From positions 248,001 to 312,000 of the forward strand of contig LUGG01000024.1 in assembly GCA_001683735.1 (NCBI GenBank): DNA of 64,000 bases. Direction: 5' to 3'. This DNA is from Grifola frondosa. Its lineage: Eukaryota; Basidiomycota; Agaricomycetes; Polyporales; Grifolaceae. Position numbers and translations under genes: made by a program. How positions within the stretch are numbered: the first letter of the stretch is position 1; every line of letters starts with the position of its first letter. Positions 34,055 to 44,351 of the stretch are shown here, one piece after another. A model generated the notes under the pieces. The model was not told the origin of the DNA, did no database searches, and worked only from the letters and a program-made list of their open reading frames with translations.

Positions 34055-36747
34055 CTATGTCAAGAAATCATCTTCCCGCACTAATCGAACGTCCAGCGGC
34101 ACCTGTGCCGTCATAAAGTCTCCGTGCGGCGGGCGGACCACGGGAACCTGCAGGCCGTTCATCTTCCAATAGATCTCCTTCTTGACTCCGTTTTCGTCGG
34201 CCGCAGACGGAAGAGAGAAGTGCATAGATGACAATAGGGTCGTGAGGATTTGTTCTAGTTCCAAGGGAGGAGATTAAAATGAAGATTGTGCACATAAGCA
34301 GAACAGAGGCAAGCGTACTCATTTCCATTTCGGCGAACTTGAATCCTCTAGGGAGAACAATCATCAGTATCAGCTCGAGAGCCGGTATTGAAACCACATA
34401 CATGCAAGCGCGGCCGCCTCCCAGGAATGTCATCCTAACACAAAATATCAGTTCTGTGTTGCAGAAGAAAACTATCACAACTCACATCGATGCATACACG
34501 CCCGGATACTTTACACCACCTTTATTCCCAGGCGTCCCTTCCACGACATGCGCAAGCTCCGCGTCCTCTCCTAGAATCGTATCCGCATCCTTGCCGAACC
34601 CGATGCGCTCCCCGGACGCACTGAGCCAGCGCTCCGGGCGCCACACCGACGCGTCCTCGCCCCACGCCTCCTTATTGTGGTTTGCGGCGAGGATCGACAT
34701 GATGACCGTTGTATTCTTGGGCACCGCAATTGCGGACACTTCCGCGCCCGACACCGATCGCACAGGGAACTGCAGAGGCAGAGTCGTGTCCTGCCGAGTC
34801 CTACGATGGTAGAAAAGCTCAGCGCAGGCCAGCAATATGAGTCGATGGTGCATACGTTCGGCTTAGCATGGATGTCGGGGATGCACGCGCAGCGTCTCGC
34901 GGAGGACGGCGTCGAGATACGGCAAGCCGACCAATATATCGTAGGGCAGGCTGACCTTCTTCCACTCTTCGCTTTCATCTGTGAACGTGATGCCCTGCGC
35001 AACGGCATAGTCGCGCTTCGCTTGGCGGATCTCGCGGCGGAGGCGCGCCTGCACCGCGGGCTCGCGCGCGAGGATGTACAGCATGCGACATATCGCGGTC
35101 GTGGTCGTCTCGAAGCCTGCAAGGATGAGCGTGCTATCGCGGGTCAGACAAATGTGATAAGGAGAAAACAAGAGACACACTTCATCTGCCCTAGCAATTC
35201 CTCGTCAGTCAGCCTGTCCGCCGAATCGGAGGACGCGTTCGCGCGCACTGCAGCATGTCAGCTCTCCGCACTACCATCATTGCGGACGCGACGCACACAT
35301 GATGCTCATGATGTCCTTGCCCTTCATCCGCGAGCCCAGATCGTCCTCGGACGTCGCCTCGCGGCCATGATGCATCGCCGCCCGCTTCTCAGCGAAGATG
35401 CGTCGGCTTCCGCGGTCCATGACCGCCACGATATCGCGCAGGTCACGCAGGGGCTTGATCGGTAGCCAGTCGACCATCTTGTTCCGCCAATAGAGCGAGA
35501 AGTTGCGCATCACCATGGGCACGAAGGGGCGCAGGAGGAGGATGCGGAGCGCCGCTGGCCTGTAGCAGGGACGACGGGCCAGTCATGAACGCGATGCGCA
35601 GGGAGCAAGAAGAGGCGACGTACGCTAGTCGGCGAATGGCATCGGCGTACTCGTTCGTTTTGCTTGGTTCCAGTGCGTGGAACGTGTATCCCATGCCGGC
35701 CTGGCAAATGTATTCTAGTGTGCCGCGGGCCATCCAGGGCAACAGGTCGATTTCCTTGGAGCCTGCAGCAGGATCCAAAGTGGTATTATCTCGATCCGAC
35801 ACCGTGCAGACGGTGCTCACCGCCGTCAGTTGGGAGTTGCTCCAGAAGGACGGAGAACAACTTGGTCGCAATAGGCTGGATCACGGGGAGCAGCTCTCGC
35901 ATGTTTGCGAGCGAAAAGACGGGGTTCAGCATTTTACGCTGTTTTCTGTGCTGTTCACCTAGTCGGAGCGGATTAACATTCAGCACGAGCAACTGAACAA
36001 TACAAACTATTCACCGAGGGTTGCGATGAGGCCCTCCCCAAAAATTAGTTTGTTCGTCCTGCAGATGAATGAGTGGGCTCGATCAACGTCGGTCATAAGG
36101 ACATGATGCACACATGAGGAACATCTCCGTTTCCTCGTATATGTGTTGCTCTTTGACGACAATATGGTGCAAGGCGCGGGATCCGAGACGTAGAGTTGTT
36201 CGTCCTGGTAGTAAGCCACTGTCAGTTTAAGTGACTCTGCGCTTCACAATAATCTTCTGGAACGAAGTGCACGATCTCGGGAGTGATAGCGCATGATAGC
36301 TGGATGTCGCTATAACACGGTAGCTGTACAAGCAACAGGAAGACAAGGGGATCTTCTCGCCCTCTACTCTTGCTTCGTGTCAGTGGCTATGAGGCCTTTC
36401 TGTCGGGATAAAGATGATCGGGCACATTGTGGCGCTGCATGTATGCAAATCAAAACTTGGATGAGGAAGTTGAACTCACCCGAGAAGTGCATGCACCCTG
36501 ATAACTCCACCATACTTTGCCACCAGCCGCAAGTTGTATTCCAAACCGTCCTGAAAGAGTCTGTGATAGTTTCCTACATAGCAATTGAATCCAGTTCCGT
36601 GAAGCACATGGCGGGTGTACCTTTGAGCCAGTGATCCTTGGCCGGTCCTGCGACGTCTGCGAGGGGAGACTTCGGCTTCGTCAACCGTTTCACTAACCTC
36701 CAGAGAAGCACGGCAACGAAAAACGACCCGAGCACTCGCAGAAACAT
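34055..36747 (-). CDS. Cytochrome P450 monooxygenase, ER-anchored
   Basis: Heme-thiolate monooxygenase; subfamily and substrate unknown. The ATG at 36747 opens an N-terminal membrane anchor MFLRVLGSFFVAVLLWRLVK followed by a Pro/basic stretch KRLTKPKSPLADVAGPAKDH. Later exons have EQHRKQRKMLNPVFSLANMR (C-helix WxxxR equivalent as RKxRKxLNPVF), GTLEYICQAGMGYTFHAL, LLLRPFVPMVMRNFSLYWRN, KGKDIMSIM, the I-helix AGFETTTTAICRMLYILARE, ExxR in LRETLRVHP, PERW in WRPERW, and heme motif FLGGGRAC with its Cys near 34430. It ends VPLDVRLVREDDFLT. Many short introns interrupt it; the junctions followed keep frame. It lies 2.2 kb from the UstYa-type gene, with the seven-helix gene between them, and could serve the same pathway, but nothing in the sequence proves that. 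Confidence 0.92.
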
Positions 36748-37345
36748 TATTTCAGGAAGAATGGAGCCTGCCGATGCCGCCTCGCTGCGGGCAACTATAT
36801 ATACGATGGAGGGCTAATTCGATTTCACAAAATATAGAATGATGGGCAGCCGCCAGCGCTCTTGCACGGCACGCTTCCATGCACCTTTCTGTAGAAAGCT
36901 CATCCGAAAAGATATATCCAAGTTGGCCGTTATCTACGACACAACCTCCATCAGCTTCTTTGTTTGACCCGCGACTGCTACCGAAATTTGCGCGACTTGG
37001 TCTGGGCCGAATCTCGCACCTTTTTCCTGCATTCGACTTGCTGAGGATGTTGCCGACTCGCTCATCGTTTTTATCAGCTCTACTGCCACTGTGGGTGACA
37101 GTTCCATGGCAAGAACACAAACTGTCGTATCGGTGTTGGTTGGAAAGACATGTGCTGCAAGGACACGGGACTCGAGGAGACACCTGGAGACCTGGAGACA
37201 CCTGAAGTAATCAGACGCTCGCTTACCGACGTGAGTGGGCTTCACAGCTTATACACACGTAGCCATATGTACGGCTTGTACCTCGGGACCGTGAGGATAT
37301 CCCACCCTCTTCCTCCCTCCACCAACCTCACTGCTGCAGCCAACG
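36748..37345. other. Divergent promoter region P450 / seven-helix protein
   Basis: About 600 bp without a supported gene. A TATA-like CTATATATACG lies about 50 bp upstream of the P450 start (read on minus, near 36792-36802). A short imperfect tandem of GGAGACACCT/GGAGACCT occurs at 37176-37204. Confidence 0.4.
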
Positions 37346-38614
37346 ATGGCGCTCTCGAACGACATTGCCGCACTGATAGGATTTGGATGCGAGGCGACCT
37401 TCTGGGTGTGTGTTTTGTGATGATTTACACGGCTGTCAGTCTACTAATCCTCCGCTTGCCCATATTCAATTTTGATGTCTCACCGAATTCCGTAATGTGA
37501 TCGGCTGCATGAAGGTGCCTACTGTATCCTCTTCATCGTGTCGATGATGCTCCTCGTGTGGCGCCGCCGCCGAACCCGTGACCTCAACATACCCATCGTA
37601 GTCGCGAATTGCGCTCTTTTTGCTTCTTGTACAGCACACTACGCGCTCGAGTTTAATCATTTCTACACCACTCTCGTGCGTATCCAATTCCATGTTTTGC
37701 GTTGGACAGTTGCATATTGAGTTGTCGTGTCATTTTTAGCAAGCGACAGGCGTTCCTAATTTCGCGAATGAAAACCACACATTATTTGGCGCAGACATTC
37801 TAATTTCTCTCAGCGACCTGTTGGGCGACATGGTCCTGCTATACCGCTGCTGGCTCGTGTGGGGCCAGAATTATTGGATAATCATCCTCCCGTCCCTCAC
37901 TGCCATAGCTGGTTTCGGTACGCATCCTTCCCGATCATCTTAACATGAACGCCTCGTCTAACAAACCTTCGCTCACAGCATGCTTGATGGAGGTCATGCA
38001 CCTCCTATTGAGCATCAACCCCACCGCCCCCGTTGCCCCCGCATCCATCGTGCCGCTCGGCATCGCAGGCTACGCGCTCCCGCTGTGCACGAACGTCATG
38101 ACTACGGCGCTCATCGCGGGCCGCATCTGGTGGTCAACGCGCACGCATGGCCAGCCAGTGCTGCGCAGCACGAAGCGTGCGACGAACGGCGCGATGGCCA
38201 TCGTCGTCGAGAGCGGCCTGCTCTACCTCGTCACGCAGCTCATCTTCGTCGTCCTCTTCGCGATCAAGCACCCCGCGCAGGCGATCGTCGCCGTCATCGC
38301 GGTGCAGATATACGTGCGCGCAACTGCCTTCTTGTGTCATTCTGCTGGGCTGATGTATTCCCACAGGGCATTGCGCCGACGCTGATATCATCCGCGTCGC
38401 GCTTGGGATCTCGTCGGAACAGACTATGAACGATGACTCCGTGAACTCGACGCACATCTCATGGAAACCCCGCATGTTCCCCCGCTCTACCGCAACCGAC
38501 TTTACCTCCATCGCGGCGACCGGATACACAACCGACAGCGGGCCTACGTTTCAAGCAGAGGCCGAATTGCTGCCAATGAAAACGCTGGAAAGCGACAAGG
38601 GGAGTGCCGTCTAG
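37346..38614 (+). CDS. Seven-helix-like membrane protein of an uncharacterised agaricomycete family
   Basis: Polytopic plasma-membrane-type protein; function unknown. Exon 1 reads MALSNDIAALIGFGCEATFW; next exons give AYCILFIVSMMLLVWRRRR, IPIVVANCALFASCTAHYAL, a segment with ADILISLSDLLGDMVLLYRC and WLVWGQNYWIIILPSLTAI, then ACLMEVMHLLLS, IAGYALPLCTNVMTTALIAG, RIWWSTRTHGQPVL and ESGLLYLVTQLIFVVLFAI. The pattern (TM, RR loop, RCWLVWG, GRIWW) matches the many seven-helix proteins seen in mushroom genomes, sometimes called receptor-like. The last exon starts GIAPTL and should continue LGISSEQTMNDDSVNSTHIS but changes frame near 38380-38385; one added base restores it. The join between exon 1 and exon 2 also does not keep frame as given. 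Confidence 0.7.
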
Positions 38615-38961
38615 CTCGACGACGCTGTGTTATTTGTATCTTTAACGCGAGGCGACATGTAAGATGGTGTACAGTATTGGCAGAGGCGCGACGAATCTCA
38701 CGATGGACATAACACTGAATGCATGCATGTGTACGTACTAATGACCGGGCTAATCCCACTTCCTCGCGATGGTGCAATCCGCCCCGCGAATGATCCAGAC
38801 GTGCGCATAGGTGCCGGTGATCGTACGCATCATCCTGCTTCCATCTAGCGAGTGAGACGCGGCCGATCGCATTCGACCTGAATACCGAACCCTAAGTATT
38901 ACCTCCTGCGTCCGACCGCTCCCATACACACGCCTCGCGGACGCGCTATCTAAGCACATGG

Positions 38962-39589
38962 CTATTGCTCGATGTCCGCCGCGGGATGGTCCAGCAGGTA
39001 CCTTCGCACCATCGTCCAATCCTTGCAGCGGTGTACGGACCCGAGCCCGCTCCCCGCATGCTCCCAGCGCCCGCCGATGAACACGGGGTTGTCCGCCTCG
39101 AGCGTCGTGTCCGCGTGGCACAGCACGACCTGGCGCATGTAGCGCAGGCAGTGCTGGATGTGCTGCGCCGCGCCCGTGCGGTTCACGACGTACCCGACGC
39201 GGATGACGTCGAGGCAATGCATCTGATGGATCATGGACAGCAGGAACGTGCGGTTGTTGGGCCCCAGGTCCGTGAAGCCGTCAGAGGGGAAGAGCGTGCC
39301 CCACTCGCCGTCGTCGTACAGCGAGAAGTGTGGCGCGCCGGACTCGAGCACGAGACCGACGGAGGGGAGCTTCAGCGGGAGCTGTGACGGGTAGTCGTCC
39401 CCGAGGTATGCTGTGCGAGAGCGTGAGTGCACCGTTAGCGGTGTGATGTGGGCGTGACGTACTGTATTCGCGTCCGATCGGAAGCAGTTGCTGCAAGAGC
39501 TTCACATTGTACCATGTAACGCTGATGTTCAGCGCGGTGAGGAGGGAAAAAATGAGAATGCATGGAAACAGCATTCCAGACGATGTCAT
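38962..39589 (-). CDS. UstYa-family (DUF3328) oxidase with N-terminal membrane anchor
   Basis: Members of this family install cyclising oxidations in fungal ribosomal peptides (UstYa/UstYb in ustiloxin, PhomYa-type proteins in phomopsin). Two exons: the first (start 39589) reads MTSSGMLFPCILIFSLLTAL, a signal-anchor helix, then LLPIGREY; an intron with donor GTACGT joins to TYLGDDYPSQLPLKLPSVGL. Both signature HxxHC motifs are present, IHQMHCLDVIR and QHIQHCLRYMRQVVLCHAD, about 35 residues apart, as in active members. It ends HRCKDWTMVRRYLLDHPAAD. Length of about 185 residues is at the short end for the family. Neighbours: the LPRPDP membrane protein starts 850 bp away on the other strand and the repeat precursor 1.45 kb away. 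Confidence 0.9.
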
Positions 39590-40435
39590 TGTGGATATCC
39601 AATTTTTGCGGACGATGAGCGAGAGGAAACAATATGGCACCCTGTCGAATTGCAAGTTAACAGGTGGGTAGCGGAGATGCCACTAATTTACCGACCTTTG
39701 CCGCGCCCGTCTAACTAGGTTGTGTCCCAACCACATCCGCATATAAGCGTATATAAGCCCCGAGAACTTTGTAAAGGATAAATGTCATACCTGCCGCTGT
39801 GAGCGTTGCAGACCCCTTCCATTGCATCCATTCCCGATAACGGTCTTGTCTTTTATGTTACTCTGAGGATGATCGGAGCGCCCAGCTAAGGCGCAATTCC
39901 GTCAGAAGTTCCTTTCTATGCGAGCATGAGGTACCGCTCTGGGCGGTCGTCCTTGGATTCATTACTTGCATGGGATTCAGAACCATGGTGTCCCTGAGGG
40001 TATCAAATTCTGGTATCAGCGACATCGTTCCTACTTGACATGAATCACAACGGCTCCAATAGTACCTTGACTTTCATACTCACATTGACACCAATTGCTG
40101 TCGTCGAAATCCAGTTAAATTAGTATAAATCGCCTCCGCATCACCTCATGGCTGTGGCCTTCGGGCTTCCATCATAGAAGATACTTGCGCTATCGAGTCG
40201 AGCCGGTATTGTTCTCAGCCTGGTCCACAATAAGTGGAAGATTGCACAGCAACGCAGTACTCGTGATCATGCGCCGGGCATTCTATCGAACCTTCCTTCT
40301 CCCAACTTATATGTACCCGCAAATTCGCTAGTGCTTTATCCTGTCCGCCCGCATTCATCGGAGCAAGGTAGGTCTTCCTTTGATGACTAGCTGACACTCA
40401 GCGCTGAACAGACCCGGTGTGGGCCAGCTATTCCC
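39590..40435. promoter_or_regulatory. Divergent promoter between UstYa-type gene and small membrane protein
   Basis: About 850 bp without a gene. TATA-like elements: GCATATAAGCGTATATAAGC near 39741-39760 and AGTATAAAT near 40121. No binding site can be named. Confidence 0.35.
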
Positions 40436-40732
40436 ATGTCAGACTACGCCCCACTCAGCCAAGAGGAGGACTACGATAAAGCATCGAGTCCGTCCTCCGA
40501 GAGCATCGAGTCCGCGCCCGCGCCCGCCGCCACGTGGCACGCTCTGAACAAGACGCTAATATGGGGGGCGGTTGTGATGGTACTCCTCGCGGTTAATATG
40601 TTCTGCCTTGCGATCACAACACGACAAGTCAGAGTGGTGTTCCAAACACTGCAGACGCACTTGGACTTTGTGGAAACCAGGGCCTTGCCAAGGCCTGATC
40701 CATTGGATGGCATGGAGCAGCTTCTCAGATAG
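40436..40732 (+). CDS. Small single-pass membrane protein with ALPRPDPLDGM tail
   Basis: A 98-residue protein in one exon. It starts MSDYAPLSQEEDYDKASSPS, an acidic cytosolic-type head with the PLxxEE pattern often seen at the start of UstYa-family proteins. One hydrophobic helix follows (TLIWGAVVMVLLAVNMFCLA), then HLDFVETRALPRPDPLDGM and a short EQLLR end. From memory, an LPRPDP-like motif after a membrane helix recurs in short agaricomycete membrane proteins and near the N-terminus of some UstYa homologues; this could not be checked. The HxxHC motifs are absent, so it cannot be the enzyme alone. It could be a partner subunit, a remnant of a second UstYa gene, or an unrelated small membrane protein. 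Confidence 0.6.
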   Translation: MSDYAPLSQEEDYDKASSPSSESIESAPAPAATWHALNKTLIWGAVVMVLLAVNMFCLAITTRQVRVVFQTLQTHLDFVETRALPRPDPLDGMEQLLR

Positions 40733-40990
40733 ACTGATGAGGGGTGCGACTGGCGTTGGCTGTTGTCGGAGGTGACTGTTGGAAGCGTACATGGCTTACT
40801 CGTTTTGGCTGTATCCGGAATCGCATTGAAATAACTTGGCTTCCATATGATCATCAAAACAGGTGCACATGGTTGCATCAGAATTCGCGAACGTCAATCT
40901 TGTGTAATCCAAAGACCGGGCGGCGCGAAAACTCACTGTCTCAGTAAGGGCAGTCCCCAGTTATCGTCCTATCCTCGGATTGCACCATCG

Positions 40991-40997
40991 TATAAGA
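40991..40997 (+). promoter_or_regulatory. TATA-like box of repeat precursor gene
   Basis: TATAAGA lies 45 bp before the ATG at 41042, which would give a very short 5' UTR, common for strongly expressed fungal secreted-protein genes. Confidence 0.4.
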
Positions 40998-41041
40998 AGT
41001 ACTAGCGAGGTTAGCTCCGCTTCTCAGACCACAGCCATACA

Positions 41042-41844
41042 ATGCGTACTTCACTGTTCGTCTCCGCTCTCTTGGCTTTCTCTGTCGCAGCTGCGCCTAT
41101 TGAGCTTACTGGTAAGTACATACTTGCAACATGTGTCGGAGAATTGTGGCTGATTCGACTACGGTATTCAGCTCGACGACCTGAGGATGGTGCACTCATC
41201 AACAACAACGTCCACCAGAAGATAAACGGTTAGCTCTGGTGACTGTCCCCATGAACGTCGCTCACCAATTCATGCAGGTCGTAACCCGTCCGATGGCGCG
41301 CTCATTAATAATGACATTCACCAGAAGATACATGGTCAGCGCCCTGCCCCGCTTGACTGTTGCATCCACTAATCCTGCATCTGAGCAGAGCGTGCGCCAG
41401 AAGATGGTGCCCTCATACATGATAACGTCCACCAGAAGATCAGTGGTCAGTTGGCAGCGCATCCGGTTCCGACCGACGTATTGACCGCGCATTCATGCAG
41501 AACGCGCAACTGGACCCGGCAAGCTCATTTTACACAACGTGCACCAGAAGATTGGTAGTGAGGCTTCAGCAGCTATTCCATTTATAAGTAGAACTTACTA
41601 GTCTCCCCTCCCGCAGAGCGTGCGCCCGAAGACGGAGCGCTCATCACGCATAATGTGCACCAGACAATACATGGTTTGTCACTGCCGTCTTCCCCAACAC
41701 TAGTAGCTCACACCTCTTGTAGAGCGGGCACCAGAAGATGGTGCGCTAATTAACAATAATGTTCACCAGAAGATCAAAGGTCAGTAATGACACGCCTCCT
41801 GCTGACAGCACCTCACATTGAGCAACGTAGATGATTCTGAATGA
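41042..41844 (+). CDS. Secreted repeat protein, candidate RiPP precursor with one repeat per exon
   Basis: A 140-residue protein in eight exons. Exon 1 (41042-41111) gives a signal peptide, MRTSLFVSALLAFSVAAAPI. Six repeat exons follow: 41172-41228, 41278-41334, 41389-41445, 41501-41554, 41617-41673 and 41723-41779. Five are 57 nt and one is 54 nt, all in phase 1, so each adds one 19- or 18-residue unit. The consensus is ERAPEDGALIxxNVHQKIx; HQ and the closing I are invariant, while the two or three residues after LI and the last residue vary (NNN, NND, HDN, LHN, THN, NNN). Exon 8 (41831-41844) gives DDSE and stop. Unlike known dikaritin precursors (UstA, GigA, PhomA) there are no KR sites between units; only the first unit has RR, others carry a single Arg (ER or GR). 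No Tyr, Phe or Trp occurs in the repeats. Confidence 0.8.
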
Positions 41845-42322
41845 AGTCGGGAGCTTGGTGGAGCTGCGCTGATCTGTCCGCCGCCTGTCTAGGCACGGGT
41901 ATAGTCTTCTTGAGCATCTTGATTATGGCAATATGTTGGGTGCACGTCGTTTTTGCTGTTAACATCAGAAATTGCATGTCATATGTCGTTTTGATAAAAT
42001 CTGAGTCTGCTGGGACATGCCAGGGACATCCGCTGTAAGTGTCCCAGCGCTATTGCAGAAGCTGTCAACATACCTTTGGAACTTTCATTTGTGGATTTGA
42101 TGATTCCAGTCGACGAGAAGACATAGATGGCGAAAGTGGCTGGAGCTCGATTCATCGCAACAACGTGGTCATTGGGCTTCAGCGAATGTCACTTGCACGG
42201 ACCGTGATTTTTGACGCACCTCAGTCGAGCAAAGAAAGGCCCTTAGTACACAACATACATAATTGGGATATTATATCTGTGCAAGTCCGAATAGGAATAT
42301 ATTACCAAGAAGTCCCATACAG
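41845..42322. other. Intergenic, no supported gene
   Basis: Two plus-strand open frames of 65 and 95 codons occur (41841, 42039), without domain or splice support. This is the convergent gap between the precursor and the Cys-rich membrane protein gene. Confidence 0.4.
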
Positions 42323-44006
42323 CTAAGGCTCATAAGGAGGTAGTGTTCCCAAGACAGAGCCATTGGCAATGGACATAGCTCTTTCTTCACCCCGGAAACC
42401 CTGGGAATCACTTTGTGGGGAATCGATGCTACGGGGTACGACCCAGAATGAGGATGTCCCAGCTACACTACTCGATGGTTGCAAAGCGGAATCTGGTACT
42501 AAGAAACGGGTTGTTTCGTTTGCATTCTTCTCTGTCATGACAACCGCGCGTTCCTGTTCTGGCAAGAGGGCAGATTAACCTCGCGGTTCGTAAGGCGGCA
42601 CGGCACAGGAAGTCGTGACTCACCTGGGGGGAAGGGAATGACGGTGGGCGGTTCATCCCTCGTCCCGTAGTAGAAGTCGGTGCTTTCGAGGGACTGACTC
42701 TTCGAATTCCTCCGTAATAGAAGAATAGAAATCAAAACAATGATGAGAAGTCCTAGTCCACCACCAACTGCGCCACCCACAATAGCACCCAGGTTGGATG
42801 TGGACTTCTGGGGCGAGGTGGTGGAGCTGGCCGAAGACGTCGAAGTCACTGTCGCATCCAATGGGATGGGCAATGACGACGATGATGATGACGACCCAGA
42901 CGAAGACGACCCAGACGAAGACGTCGACGTCGACGAAGACGTTGTTGAAGAGGAAGATGTGGTGGTTGAATTTTGGCCCGGACAAAACCCAAATGTGTGG
43001 TTGTTGTTGGCCGCCTGGTCTGCCTCTGCGGCTTCCTTGGAATAGACACTGGAGGCATCAGTTAGAGAACATGAGATATGTGGAGTCTAAGGACATACTA
43101 GAACCTATAGAGAATAGCTATTTAACATAAAGAAACTGCAATAGTAGGAAGACTACTCACCACGATCCATCAGACCAAAAGAGATTATAGACGAAATTGG
43201 CGATGTGCATGTTCTCGTTACAAACCGCGCTGAGAACGCTCGTTGGAAGGCTAAAAAAATCTTGTAAGTACAGCGATATAGCTGAGAATGTGCTGCAAAT
43301 CAGACTGCTTACGATGAATTCGTGTTTGGGCTACACATCGTGCCATCACTCCTAGTGAGATACATTTGATATGCACCAACGCCTGCATGCGTTGTTGGCG
43401 ATATGAAAACTTTGAAGATCGCACACGTACCAGCATCAATCCCGATAGCATTCCCAGGTTGTGTATCCAACTGACAACTGTACCACAGGATTTGTGAATG
43501 CATGTTCAGTCCACGAGAAATGTGCAAATGTACATACTTCATGCAGAGCATACTGAGCGCCCAAGATACCGAGTTGCAACAGCACTCCACTGTCAGGTGC
43601 ATGCAATCATGAGCGTTAGGAGGCTCAATGGATAGATCTAATGCTCACTCTGCTGATCGTCGCAATTGTCTCCGGGGGTATTTGTTCTCATAGTCGGAAC
43701 CTCATCTGAAACCCGAACAAAAACAATATCAGAGAGGTACGAAACATGTAGAACAGAATCCACATACAATCGCGGTTACAAATTTGGCGCAGTCGTTGAT
43801 ACGTTATACCTGATCCAAAAATTTGTTGACAAGTGCAGAGTATCACAGCTGCCAAAGAAAAACTCACAAGGTGACTCTCCCGCAATGCTCACATACCAGT
43901 CCAATTGCGTACTCGCGCAAGTGGTGTTGCCAGTGCCCGCAGTCCCTGAGATCAGAAAAGACAGTAGTGCTGCTACGTACGACCACCGTCGCAGTAGCCC
44001 GTTCAT
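42323..44006 (-). CDS. Secreted Cys-rich ectodomain with single membrane helix, hypothetical
   Basis: Type I membrane protein. The start at 44006, MNGLLRRWSYVAALLSFLIS, is a signal peptide; the ectodomain begins NTTCASTQLDWYVSIAGESP, then exons with QRLRQICN, ECCCNSVSWALSMLCM, CQLDTQPGNAIGIDAGT, AYQMYLTRSDGTMCSPNTNS and WFCPGQN. A Ser/Thr-rich stalk follows and a membrane helix, GAIVGGAVGGGLGLLIIVLI, with a short cytosolic tail ending GSVLGTLPPYEP. The CCC-WALSMLC arrangement and the stalk plus helix recur in a common uncharacterised agaricomycete family; the Gly-rich helix start (VGGAVGGG) resembles Mid2-like sensors. Role unknown; a cell-surface sensor or adhesin is possible. Several exon borders are approximate. 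An acidic-coding run of GAC/GAT triplets (about 42870-42950) on plus encodes the Ser-rich stalk on minus. Confidence 0.65.
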
Positions 44007-44351
44007 CCTCGTCAGTGGTCAGATAGACAGGTTCGTAGAAAGGAGGGGATGGAGACGGAGAACAGGAAGGAAGGAAACGGCGCACGCGTGCTAGAGACTA
44101 TTGTTCGAACTAACCCAGGAACAGATCACTCCTTTGACATGGACTGATCACATTGTAGTGATGGGGTAATTTGCAATAAACACCGCCCATCTCATTTTCT
44201 CCTCGTGGTCGGATATTGGATGACTTTCCGTAAGGATCTACGACTCTACTCGAACGTCCGTAGATTCCATCAGCCGAGATGCCGAGGGCAACCAAGCCCC
44301 GCTGATGCAAAATCACCGTTTCTAAAGCCTTGGCCTGCAAAGGGGGTCGGG

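Noticed and set aside
37346..38614. Seven-helix protein as a Ste3 pheromone receptor
   Set aside because: The residues seen (RCWLVWG, GRIWW) fit the large uncharacterised agaricomycete family and no Ste3 hallmarks were recognised.
41172..41779. Repeat array as CRISPR or simple minisatellite
   Set aside because: Repeats match only in coding parts, spacers behave as GT-AG introns in phase 1, and the frame is kept in all units.
41042..41844. Repeat protein as a mating pheromone precursor
   Set aside because: No C-terminal CaaX box (ends DDSE), and it has a classical signal peptide, unlike basidiomycete lipopeptide pheromones.
42870..42960. Plus-strand Asp/Glu-rich frame (DDDDDPDEDDPDED)
   Set aside because: It is the complement of the Ser/Thr-rich stalk of the Cys-rich membrane protein on minus, which has flanking domains in frame.
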